A stretch of 64,000 bases of DNA from Tetmemena sp. SeJ-2015 (lineage: Eukaryota > Ciliophora > Spirotrichea > Sporadotrichida > Oxytrichidae). The stretch spans positions 1 to 64,000 of the forward strand of contig JAJKFJ010021954.1 in the NCBI GenBank assembly GCA_027382625.1, read 5' to 3'. Each line of letters begins with the position of its first letter. The first letter of the stretch is position 1. A program made the position numbers and the translations under genes. Below, piece by piece: positions 11,128 through 22,600 of the stretch. The notes beneath the pieces were generated by a model. That model ran no database searches and was not told the DNA's origin. It was given only the letters and a program-made list of their open reading frames with translations.

Positions 11128-14100
11128 ATGTTTATTTGTTCTTGTCTTGTTGAATGTTTGTAGCACCCTGTGCACAAGAATGAATCAGAGAAAGGCAAGC
11201 TCCTTGTAAAACTACTTTACCCAAATTAAGGCACAAACTGCAAGTGACTCTGAGTAGGGGATACTGTCTCCACCCCCTCCTCCTCCTAGTACAGAAGACT
11301 TAGAAGAAATGTATGAGGACTACTTTGATAAGGGCTTCGCACAAGTTATAATATAAATTTATAAATTGAGTTTACTCGGGAGGCTCTATTCCACAAATGG
11401 TATTCTCTCCCGAGGATTAATAAAATTTCTTCCTTTTTTATTTTGTAGAGGAACAGGCAGCTGTTCACGCTCAGTTGGACTCAGGCAGCTCTGTCTAAGA
11501 TCTGAAGCTGACATCCCTCGCTTAGTCTGGCTCTGCTTCTTCTCAAACTAATCTAAACTTAAATGTGTATATCATAAACGATTCAATTACTCTTAAATAT
11601 AAGAAAAAGGAAATTACATCTATAAATTAGATTAGATTGGGATTGAATACGGGCTAAGACTGCTACACTGCGATCAATAGAGTGTGGAAGAAGCCTTCTT
11701 ATGACTACAAGACATTAATTTTAAATTTTCACTTTTAAAGACAATATGACACAAATTCAATGAGAACACAAAGAAAGTGAATTTAAATAAATACAGTGGA
11801 GCACACTATAAACAATAAAAATAAAAATTAATCGCTATAAATCAATATCTATGAAATATATTTGTAGAGAGTCCTTTAAAAGCAAAGAAGAAAAATATTG
11901 ATGTGATCTTTCTTTAATATACTTTTTCTTTATTTGATAAATTAAGTGTTGTTTTGTGTCTAAAATATATCGAAAATTTAGCCTTTTGAAGATTGAAATA
12001 GGATTAATTTACAAAGTGTGCAAACTCCCTAATTCATGGCTCCTATTGTGGGTTTTTTATGTCGGTGAATTTGATTACCAACTGTTAAGAGAGCTATAGA
12101 AGAATCCATTCACCAAGAAGATCCCTACATTTAGTTCTAATCCATGTATCATTTTTATATAACAAAGAATGCTAAAACTATTATTATTTTTAGGAAGACT
12201 TAAAATATATTTTTTAGATACTTATTTATATTATTTTTTATTTAAGAATTTATTATTCTTGCTATAATAGGTAGCAAGAAAAATTTCACTGATCCTGATT
12301 TTGACTTGACTGTTGACGGTATGTGGTGGCCTCAATATACTGCCAAGGAAGACACTTTTAAGAACTACGATATAGTGAGAGCTAGAGATAGACAACCCAA
12401 AGCATCCCTGTTCGGAAGTACAAGCAAAGTTAAACTTATTCTCATACCTTGAAGGAAATTAAAGAATATTTAAGTGCTTCCAACAGACATGGCTCATCAT
12501 TTATACTTTAATTCAGTTATATATTTGGCTTAGGGTAGTCTCGGAGATTGCTATTTCATAGCTTCTTGTGCAGCCTTGGCTGAGTGGGAATCCAGAGTCA
12601 AAAAAATCTTTGTAACCTAGACATACGCAAATTGCTTTAATAAGTTCAGCAAGTAAATTAATTTTATATTGAAATGAGGGAATCGTAGTAGTGAAAGGCA
12701 ACATTCTTATTTCTATATTCTAGGTATCTAAAAGGATATCGCGATTGATGATTACCTGCCCTTCTATAAGAACAGCAAGTCACTCATGTTTGATCAACTC
12801 TCAGCTAATGGATCCCTTTGGGGCCCCTTCATTGAGAAGGTTTGGGCCAAGATCCATGGAAGCTACGCTAGAATTATAATCATAAATTTCAATTCTCATT
12901 CTCATTTAATTCAGCGGGGGAAATGCGGATGAAGTATTCCAATTTTTGTTTGGCTCACCCGTGACCTCCCTAAATAGAAATTCAGCCCCCTGGTACAACG
13001 CTACTAGCATTTGGGATTTAGTAGCTGCTGCTGATAAGAACAACTATATTATTTGGGGAGCAGTCAGCGGAGACTTTAAATTAATTTTGTTTAGCCTCAA
13101 GTGTTAATAAGTATGGGTTGGTAACTTCTCACGCCTATACAATTCTATCTAGCCACATCGTGTACGACAGCAAGAAGAAGGAGTATGCACGCCTCTACAG
13201 AATCAGAAATCCTTGGAACGTTGACAATGCTTTATTTGTTAACTTCAATCGTATCTTAAAGGCAATTTAAATGTGTTCAATGGAACCTGGAATGATTTTT
13301 ATAATTAGCAATATCATTTAAATGATAAGTCTCTTCTTTGGAACGACACAGTCAATAAGTTCTATTCAATAGGATAATAAAAATAGTTAATTAAATATGC
13401 TTATTATAATAATTCGTAGGTGCCTTATGTGAACAACTCTGGAGATGGAATCTATTTCATTGAGCAATAAGAGTTCCACGAAAGCTTCTATATAGTTCAA
13501 GTCATATACTGGAATGACAATTACGTGTCCACTTCAAAACATAAATTCTTAAATAAGTAGTACCTTTAAAGTTATTATACTTTCCTTAATTGTTTGTATA
13601 GAATAAAAATACTAAATCACTATTCTATATTTGCTCGATTCAATTTTATTATTATTTATTTTTCTAGGGAAAAAACATTAAAATTGTTCTTAAATTCTGT
13701 TTTATGCATGCTAAAAATAAGCTCTATACGAAAATAGGGATGGAAGAAAAAATTAAAATTGAATATAAAGAGTTAGAGAACTTGATTTAAAATAAATTTA
13801 AAGATGAATAAAAGGATGTCAAAGAGGCCCTCGTAAAATTCTTAATATATTTATATTGCAATTTAGTTTGTTTTTAATTTATAAATTTTGCCACAAAAAG
13901 GGGTTAAAAATAGTTATTTTTGTTGCATCTCTTTTGTAATTAAATTTCTGTTGTGGTTTGACTACAGGAACGGTTTAATTATATTTCAATAAAGGATTTA
14001 TAAGTTTGGAATGACACCGCTAACCTAGGCAACTATTTCAATTTTACTCTCGCCAAACCCTACGATGGGTTCTTCGGCGTAGACTTTACACCATCAATAT

Positions 14101-15709
14101 AATAATATCTAAATAATATTAGCCTTAAATATAACCCAAAAGATTATACATAACTTTCTTACAAATTAAATAGAAATAAGATATTCACACACATTTAAAT
14201 TATTTAAAATTAGATTTGCTTGAATGTTTGAGTAGACTTTTACAACACAAGGATGTATGAATTATTATTAGTAATATTTTTGTACCCCTCTGGCTGTCGC
14301 CCTAAGTTAACAACGGCTGATGTTAGCATAATTAAAGACGGCTAGGTGATTTCTCAGTTCAGTGCTAATGAATACCAACACTATGGCTTCGTGAGAGACA
14401 CCTGGAAGGCAGGTAAATACTCTGTGTTCGTTAAGCCTAACTGGGGTCCTATTTTAATTACTCTTAAAATATCAATTCATTACTAATTACATATCGTGCA
14501 GTAGCAAGTTAGTTTTATTTAATAAGAGTAGTAGTCCTAGTGTTTTGAAGGACTATTCTTTCAGAACTTTCATGCCAACTGGAACAGTGACTGCCATATC
14601 TTAGTCAAATGCCTAAGATGCCATTGAGAGTTTAATATCCTTATTATATATGCATTTTTTTTTTATTACAATAATTAATTGAGAGCTACAGGGTGAAGCT
14701 ACTCTCTGACAACGCTACAGCAAACGCAATGCCACTTGACAAGAACGACTCATCTCTCAATTTCACCTACAGATCCAAATGGGTATCATACTACTCATAC
14801 TCTGGCGCTATCTAAGGAGTCAAGGGCATGAAGTTAAATAAATAAAGATAAATCATTATTAAATATTATAAGTGCAACTTCAAGGTAACTCTTCAGGATT
14901 GGACCATGGAACATTATTTATTTTAATTAAATTTTAAACAAACAATTAATAAAGTTGAAAGTATTTATTCACAGAGTATCTTATTTGGATTTGAGGGAAA
15001 CTTTGCAAGCATAAAACCTCTTTCATTTAAAGAAGCGTCCTCTTTTATGAATATAGAAGGGGATTAGAGCAGAGAATTTTTATTCTAGAAGAGAAAAATT
15101 TATCCAAGATTAGACTGAAGGATACTGAGGAAAAAAAATTTATTTCTATAAAGCAGATCACACAATGAGAAAGTAGATTATGGATGAGTTCTAAATCCTC
15201 TCTTTTTCTTCCAGACCGCAAAACAAGTCGAAATAGTTTTTGCGATAAATTAAAGTTGCTCCTTATTTCTAAAGAGAGTAAAATTTAATTGGTATTAAAA
15301 TTTGTGCTAGTATAAAATTAAATCTTCCCTTAAGTTTCTGGCCCTCTCTAATTAATTTGTGTTTAGCATGATATTTTTAAATTCTAGATGAATTTAATTA
15401 AGTCTTTTAAGGATAATTATAAATTTGAAGCCCTATTTACCACTAACCAAGCACCTTCTACTTGTGTGAGAACTTCAACTCCTAAGTCTGATTCACAACA
15501 ATACTCTATTATTAACTGCTAAACTTTATTTTGATGGTAGAAACGACATCTAATTCATCTTAAAGAGGTATTGTTGCATTTAATTCAAGTGTGAATGTAA
15601 TACTACAGCCACTTCAACTTGCACATACCTAGCCACTTCTATTCACAACCCGACAGTCGGCTCAGCAGCAGGCTTTTACTTCAACTCCAAGAGCTGCGTC
15701 AAAATTTGA
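11128..15709 (+). CDS. Calpain-family (C2) cysteine protease C, IES-interrupted
   Basis: Third tandem copy and the most intact. The N-terminal region (NQRKASSLQNYFTQIKAQ, then a Pro-rich stretch and EDLEEMYEDYFDKGFAQV) starts near 11180; the true ATG is uncertain and may lie upstream of an IES. Mid segments include EFTREALFHKWYSLPR and QDCYTAINRVWKKPSYDYKT. The catalytic core carries QGSLGDCYFIASCAALAEW (Cys codon 12549-12551), SLWGPFIEKVWAKIHGSYA, KYGLVTSHAYTILSS (His codon 13130-13132) and RLYRIRNPW (Asn 13208-13210). Domain III-like segments (GTWNDKSLLWND, KDTWKAGK-like RDTWKAGKYSVFVKPNW) and the Cys-containing tail ending NSKSCVKI lead to TGA 15707-15709. It has fewer IESs than A in the core. 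By family it is a papain-fold Cys protease; signal-like N-termini in the group suggest entry to the secretory route, which is unusual for classical cytosolic calpains. Confidence 0.85.
12703..12716 (+). other. 14-bp IES in calpain C, pointer ATTCT
   Basis: ATTCT at 12703-12707 and 12717-12721. Excision gives VVKGNILGIQKDIAIDDYL, matching RVLGIEMDIVIDDYL in calpain A. Confidence 0.8.
13081..13103 (+). other. 23-bp IES in calpain C, pointer TTAAT
   Basis: TTAAT at 13081-13085 and 13104-13108. Excision yields GDFKLNKYGLVTSHAY, bringing the catalytic His into frame with the upstream core. Confidence 0.9.
13291..13320 (+). other. 30-bp IES in calpain C, pointer AATGAT
   Basis: AATGAT at 13291-13296 and 13321-13326. 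Excision gives FNGTWNDKSLLWND. Paralogs A and B are interrupted at the same position with pointers AGT and AAGT. Confidence 0.88.
15551..15580 (+). other. 30-bp IES in calpain C, pointer TAATTCA
   Basis: TAATTCA at 15551-15557 and 15581-15587. Excision gives GRNDIQFKCECN. Position and pointer are identical to the IES at 3615-3641 in calpain A. Confidence 0.88.
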
Positions 15710-16282
15710 ACTCCCAAAATAACTATACTTCTACTTTAATATAAAACTGAGAAGTATAAATAGGAAAAATTGCCAAAATGTCTCTCCTACCCCAAATTCA
15801 AATTAAACGATGGGTATAAAATTCAAATCAAGTTGCTTCAATCTTAATTGAGCGAACTACTTCAATAATTTGCGTTAAGATATTCCTCACTTTATTATTT
15901 AAGTTTACATCATAATAATGAATCATATTCTCGAAAAGCAAGATTTATTTCGCGTATTACTAAATTGAAATTTATGAATATAATAAAAATTATTACTAAT
16001 CAATTAATGAGTCTGTTGCCTGGTGCTGAGGTTTTTTTTATTAGTTTTCTAAAGGAAAGTTCTTACCTTTAATAAATGAGGTGAGCAGCAGATTGACAAT
16101 TTTCCTTTCATATTCAATTATTTTCCTCGCAAAAATCATTCCTGAAAGATAATTTATAAGGAGCTATAAATAGAGAAATATCGGCCAGTAAGTTTAAATT
16201 AATTAATTGCTCTTTTGTTTTTTTGTTAATTTGTAATTATTGATTTTGATAATCTATAAATTTAAAACTTCTGTAGAAAATA
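15710..16282. other. Intergenic gap
   Basis: AT-rich DNA after calpain C. No coding segment, repeat or pointer pair recognised. Confidence 0.5.
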
Positions 16283-17030
16283 ATGAGACGAGAGGCACTT
16301 GAGTTCAGCACCTCGCTTAAGTTCTCTTTTGTTAACTCTGTCAGAACAGACGAGTTCTCAACAGGAAATTATTAAATAATTAGAGAATGAGTAATAAGTT
16401 TCACAGTTTCAATATTTCAAGATAAAATATTTTTTTTATATCTATTTTTTAGGAGGTTGGTAGATCTCAGCTTCAACCAGTGGCTGCAATTGCTCTTCTT
16501 TTGGTACCTACTGAGTTAGAGGTGCAGTTTAATCTTTGTCTTGCTAAAATATAAGGTTTATAGACTGTTTATAAAAGATCTTAAATCTTGAATTAAATAG
16601 TTTTGAGCTTAGGTTTTAAGAGAGTATTTCAAAATCATTCATTTTCTATTACTTACAGTAGACTCTGGTTAGGCTTCCTTGTCCTCGGCTTTTGAGTTAT
16701 ACTTCATTACAATAAATGCTATTTTTAATTAATACTTGAAAGAGAACTTTAAGTTGCTCAGGATAAATGCTGAGAGACCAACGCTTCTTTAAGAAAAGTA
16801 TAATTTTAATCATATTTCTTAAAACGCAAATAGTAGTCTTAGCAAAGCCTCTGAATCCATTGCGAGATTTATGATCTTGGTGTTGACGATCTCTATTTTG
16901 AGATGCACGATTGAAAAAGCATCTTTGGTTCAAGGAAAGGGAAAAAGTGTTTGCGGGAGCTTGCAAAATTCTCAAGTGTCTTTGCTGTGAGAGCAGACAA
17001 GTCTTGTTGCTCTTGATTATGGCTTACATT
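16283..17030 (+). CDS. Small unrecognised gene, IES-interrupted, termini uncertain
   Basis: ATG 16283 opens MRREALEFSTSLKFSFVN and continues VRTDEFSTG. An AGG direct repeat (16363-16365 and 16451-16453) bounds an AT-rich insert; removing it gives STGGWQISASTSGCNCSSF and GTYQVRGAVQSLSC in frame. A further segment (VDSGQASLSSAFELYF) near 16660-16710 may follow. I do not recognise a family. Beyond 16720 all frames look equally open, including an antisense one, so the 3' half is not assigned. The Ser/Cys content would fit a secreted or surface protein, but no signal peptide is evident at the chosen start. Treat this as a gene fragment whose 3' boundary is a guess. Confidence 0.4.
16363..16450 (+). 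other. IES, pointer AGG
   Basis: AGG at 16363-16365 and 16451-16453 flanks 88 bp of AT-rich sequence. Excision keeps an open frame across the junction (STGGWQIS). The pointer is short, so this is weaker than the calpain examples. Confidence 0.55.
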
Positions 17031-17203
17031 ATTATTTTAAGAAATATTTATCTTCCAAAAGATTGCCTTTAATTTTTATAATCAGCTTAATCTGTGGAGG
17101 ATATAGAAGAGATTGAGATTTGGCGGAATATAAAAGTAACTAGGGTCTCCTTCTACTATAATTAAATTAATTAAGGATTTCAAATCTTTCTCTTCACTTG
17201 TCT

Positions 17204-17927
17204 ATGAAGGCCCTCTCACTAGTTGCTATCACAATCCTCTGCCTTGGAGTAACAGAGACTAGATTCATTTCTAATTCTAAGAAACTTAGCTAGCTCAAAG
17301 CAAGACTCTTCAAATGGTTAATTATTAAATTTTTTAAAAAGTAACTTTATACTCAACACTGCCTCAGCTGCCCAGGATACCTCCTAAGCTAGTACAAGCC
17401 TCCAAGGCTTCTTGGAGACTGTGGCTGCAGCTACTGGACAGAGTGGACCTTCACAAGCAAATACCGGAGATATCTTTGGAGTCTTCTAAGAGATTGAAGC
17501 TGAAGGGCTAACTTATAGTGGCGACTTCTCTCAGTTAGCACAAACCTCCAATTAGGCTAACTTAGCCACAAACAATGGAGCCCTACCAGCTGGCTACGCT
17601 TACAATAGCAAATGCAAGGGCGGCATTATGAACTTGGCTGCCTACAACCAATCCCTGCAGCAAGCTTTCGAGTACAGCTCTATAGCACCTCCTAAAGTAT
17701 TGGACCTTTTCAATTCATTCCAAAAAGTCTTCAACATGTACAATCTTGACACCTGTGTTTCGGCCAACACATAAGTTGCCATGCAATTACTGATGACTGA
17801 TCCCACTCTGTGGTGCAAGGTTTCCGATTGCAAAAAATACCCCAACGTGTAATCCAACATGATGCTTGCTCAATAGAAGTTATCAGCTCCTACCGCTTCT
17901 AAAATTTATAAATCTATAGGCCATTGA
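17204..17927 (+). CDS. Small secreted protein, function unknown
   Basis: ATG 17204 begins MKALSLVAITILCLGVTETR, a clear signal peptide, followed by FISNSKKLSQLKARLF. One IES (pointer TCAA) interrupts the gene; after excision the frame continues NTASAAQDTSQAST to TGA 17925-17927, giving roughly 225 residues. The mature part is Ala/Ser/Thr/Gln-rich with several Cys in the C-terminal half (NSKCKGGIMNLAAYNQ, MYNLDTCVSANTQ, TLWCKVSDCKKYPN), which could form disulphides. TAA/TAG codons are used as Gln throughout. No known domain recognised. It is probably exported or placed in a secretory organelle; it lies downstream of the calpain cluster but nothing links their functions. Confidence 0.75.
17310..17352 (+). 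other. IES in the secreted protein gene, pointer TCAA
   Basis: TCAA at 17310-17313 and 17353-17356. Excision of 43 bp joins LKARLF to NTASAAQ in frame. Confidence 0.75.
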
Positions 17928-19687
17928 AAACTCTGTAACGCATGCGTCTCATTTCACTAGAGTGAACACGCTTGAGTTTAGTAAGAACATAATTAAGGCT
18001 AGCCTTATTATCTGGAGTTCAGATGATTAAGCTAGACTTGGGTATTAATGCTAATTAAGGCATTGATTCGGGAATTTGAAAATAATATTAAATTTAAGTT
18101 TTAAAAAAAGTTTTTGTTTACCTTCAGAAGCTAATTATATTTGAATAGTTAAGGTAAATTTAGAATGTCACATTCAATTTTTTAATAAATAATATCTTTT
18201 GAGAGTTATCCAATTAAAAATAGAGTTATAATTATTTTTTATCTCTTCATTCTGTTAATGAGCATTATATTTTTCAGGTAGTGTCTATTTGACAACCTTT
18301 AATCCTTATTCATTTATAATTTAAGATAAGATTATCTTGCTCTCAATTCATATAGATTATTTACTTTTAGTTATTAAATAAAGACTGTCTCCTCAACAAT
18401 CATTCTATTTAAATAGAGTGACTCTTCCAATAAACAATCAATTTTAATTTTTTATAACTCTTTTGGCAAGCGGTTACACAAATTTTATTAATTCTCTTAA
18501 GTTCCTTTCAATAAGTCTTTATTTTTCTCTATAAATAAGATTTATCAATCTCTTAAATAAGAAATTAATTTCATAGTAAGTCAAATTTGTTTGTTAAATT
18601 AAATAATTTATGATAAAGTAGAATTGAAAAATTTTGTATGGAGCCTAGAAGGGTATTTATTTGAATGATTTTTAAGTTAATTATAAATTTTTTGTTTTGG
18701 GGTTCTCAATTATAAGAGGCTAAGCGAAAAATATTTGGAATTTGTAAAATCAATCTGATCCCTCTTCCGATTTATTTCATTCAAAATGTATACAATATTT
18801 TACACTTATTTTGGGATAAAGACAACACATTAAATAAAGCATCTCATTTCGAAAATCTATATCTGCTTTTGTCTATATTATCAGTTATTCTGTTTAGCAA
18901 TTTTAAGTTTTGGCTTAATTACCAGCAACTGAAAAATTATAATATTGAAAATTAAACAAAAGGGTTTTATGTGGAAAAAATCAACATTTTGGTAAATATT
19001 ATCCACAAGCAATTTTGATTTTATGCTCTTAATTAAAACCACTATCTAAATTGCTTTCAAGACAGTCCACAATTAATTCTTTAAAAATCCTTAAAATAAA
19101 TTAGCAAATGCATCTTAATTTGCTCTAAATATTTTATGCTTGAATAAAAAAACAGTAAAATATTCTTTTTATCAGGCATCGAATTTGCCATTCCCATTTA
19201 TAAATTTCATTTATTATAAATATTTTAAGAATTGCGATTCCACCTATGGGACTTTAATTAAAACTTAAGTTGCTAATAATTATTTTTAAATGCCACCTAC
19301 ACCAATCAATTGTATAATGTTTTAAGAGAAATTATTTTCGGAAATTAAAATCGTGAATTATTAATTTTAATTGATAATGATTTTATTTATTTAACCAAGA
19401 TTTCTGTTTTGTTAATATCTGATTTATTTAAAAGTTAGACTCAGTAGGAAATTTTATCTGAGAGTGGTTGCCCACTTAATTTGAAATATCCCTACAAACC
19501 ATATTAACAACAATAACTTACATAGGATAATAACTCGATGTTAGAGCTAGTACTGTAATAAGTGCTGAGTTTTAAATTGATTATTAATTATATTCCCTAA
19601 ATTTTACTTTACTTTAAAAGTTAGACTTGATTAGGAAGGTATAAACTTCCTACTCAAATACAAAATATAATAACTTTCGTAACAAAA
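17928..19687. other. 1.8-kb AT-rich non-coding stretch
   Basis: Very AT-rich, dominated by homopolymer-like runs and short A/T words. I find no segment with the coding character of the neighbours on either strand and no transposase-like ORF. It is the longest apparently gene-free stretch in the window and is probably germline-limited spacer. Confidence 0.5.
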
Positions 19688-22600
19688 ATGAACTCCACCC
19701 TCAGGATAAACAAACAATCAAATAAATACATAGTTGTTTTAAAAAAGGATAAAGGACAATAAAGTGAGAGAGCTATATTTATTTAAGATTTTACAGTTCT
19801 TATCGACAGAAAACGATAATTCTGAGTTGCAGATACTCTTCTTCTTAATCAAATAATTAATTTATAGACTAATTTTGTTTGGAGTTCTGATTGCTTCTTT
19901 CATTAACCAGAGAGTATTTAAGACTACTTCTTGGGCTCTAACAGGAGCGTCATTTCTATATCAAGTTATCATCATAGCTCTCAACTGGAAATTTAGGAAG
20001 CTCTTTACTTATCTCCACTCTCCATTCTTTCAAAATTTCAAGAAATAGTAGATTGTATTTTGATGATATAAATTGCTTGTTTTGATCTTTCTGTTCTCTC
20101 AAGGAATTTCAAGCACCTAGCCCAAGTCAATAATCGATTTCCATAAACTATATATCTTAAAGTCGTCTGCATTACTGATTCAGACCATAGTAGCATTTGA
20201 GTTTTACCTTATCAGCGGAATCATGATCAATCTTTGATAATAAATAATGGCTTCATGTTTTTAATCCAAATATCATTTTAAATCAACGTTGACTGGATAT
20301 TGACTTCAGTAGCTATTCTAGTGAATTTAGTGACTGGTTTGACATTTTTATACTTTTACTTCGAGGTACATGACGTAGGGTCTATAGTGCTACTGACTGC
20401 CGACTACACTCTTCGCAGTAGTGGGGCTATATCATTCTATTTATCCTTAATTGACAGAATATTAATGGTATTTAAGATTCAGAAAAGATGTAAAAAGAGT
20501 GAATTCCTACACATGAATCAGATTGAACTTATGAATTAAGACCTCAAAAACCTGCTACTCAACTTCCCAAAGCCCATACTCCTTCTTTTTAAATTGGGAG
20601 CAATAATTATTTAATGATGTTTATTCTTGACGAAGAATCGAAAGAGGTAATACTCGCAAATAAGGAAGCATACATGCTGCTTTCAGTAGAGGAAGATAAA
20701 GATTTGCAAGCTGTGAAGGAGAGACTATAAGAGAATATTTTCCAGCGGTATAACTATATTTACTCATCTTAAATCTTTTTACGAGCTTTTTTATATTGAA
20801 GGGCTGGGTGACTCAGAAGAAGATGAAAATTTTAATTTTCTAGTTTAAATCCTCTAATGAACGCAATTCTTAAAATAACTTTGGGAGTAATAATTTATAG
20901 GAAGATAAAACCCAGCATTTTTTATCAAAGTTTTTCTCATTTTAAACTATATAATAATCTTGGAGGCAACCTTCCTAAGCTAAATTTGTAACAGACTCTA
21001 CGTTTGAAATTCATATCCCTTTCATCATGATTCTTATATTAAGGAGTGTTTGGACAAAAAAGATTACTGTTTTGAGATAAAGACGACTCATAATTTCGAG
21101 AACGAGAACAACACCACGTTCAGGAAGCTGCACAAACTCAGTAGTAAATTAGTTAACAACCAGTTAGGCTCTACCTCCGAGGCCAAATTAGGGATTCCTA
21201 GTGAACAAGGAGAGGTAGTTAATTAGCAGGGTCTGATGAATCCCTCCCTCCCTAATTAATAGACCAAATTAATCAAACTCACAATTCAATCTCCAATAGA
21301 CTAGTCCAAGCACTTTCAATTAAATATCACTCAAACGAAAATTTAAGATTGTTGAGTAGTATTCTATCTTCTGTTTAATAATCATTTTGTTGTTCTGGAT
21401 TTTTTAAAAATTTTTTTTCATCATTAAAATTTGGAGAATACTCCAAATACATCTGAGCTATAGAGACATCAGCCATCCTTTTTTCCTCCTTAATAACCTG
21501 AAAACTCGAGACCACTTTATTTTAAGCTTCTTCATTTCTTTTAGCTGACCATGGAATCATGAACCTCGGCTTTCAGTTGGGAGTTCGAGAGCTAGCCATT
21601 CTAGAAAAGCGACTATGGCAGCTTTCAATAATCTCATAGCTCCCTAGCATTCAGAGATTATCAACCTAAAATCTTAAAGCCTCCACTTCCAGAATAAGGA
21701 ACTATCCTTGAGTATAATGATTGTTATTTTTTAAGGAACTGAGGCTTATATTATTTCATAGAATCACCTCTTTTGTGAAGTACGAAAAACTCAAGATGGA
21801 AAATAACTTCTATGAAATGATCACTGCCACAGTATCTCACGATATGAGAACACCTATCAGTTTCAAAATTAGCACATTGTTTATTGTAAAATTATATCAA
21901 TGCTGTGGTGGGATTACTCGAGAATCTTATAATTTTGCTTATCAAAATTTTACTGATTGTAGTAGTTAAATCTTGAACACTTCATTAAGGAAGAAGAGGG
22001 CAAGAACTTGCTAAGAGTTATTAAAAATTCTTCCCACATCCTCCTATACCTAGTCAATGACATCTTAGATTTCTTTGAAATAAAAAATGGTCGCTTCAAG
22101 TTGCAGCAGTCTGCCTGCAAAATCAGAGATGCTCTTCAAGACATCATCCATAAACCAATCCAGTCTTTCTCTTAAATGCATTCAATCATTTTGAGTATAT
22201 GTATGGTGTAGTGGCTGAAGAAAAGAAAGTTCAGTTGGTTAAAAATGTGTTGGCGAGTGTACCTTAGAACCTTCTTCTTGACGAGTAGAGGCTGAAATAG
22301 GTGTTGATTAATTTAGTTGCCAACTCCCTTAAATTTACACTATAAGGAGTCATTATAATATCAGCCACCTATGACGAGGTAGAGTAACTTCTAAACATTA
22401 AAGTTGCTGACACGGGAGTCGGAGTTAAACAAGATGCTCAGCTAAAGCTCTTCAAACTCTTTGGCAAGATTGATCCACAATTAAAGTGAGTTAAGAGTAT
22501 ATATTATAGTTGATGCTGATTTCAGCGGGGCGTAGCAAGGGATAGGGTTGGGTTTGCACGTTTGTAAAAAATTGGTTGAGGCGTGTGGTGGGCATATATT

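Noticed and set aside
16697..16975. Antisense ORF of 92 codons
   Set aside because: With TAA/TAG as sense, all frames are open here; its composition gives no domain and it overlaps a plus-strand candidate.
17642..17860. Minus-strand ORF of 72 codons
   Set aside because: Shadow of the plus-strand secreted-protein gene, whose signal peptide and stop are clear.
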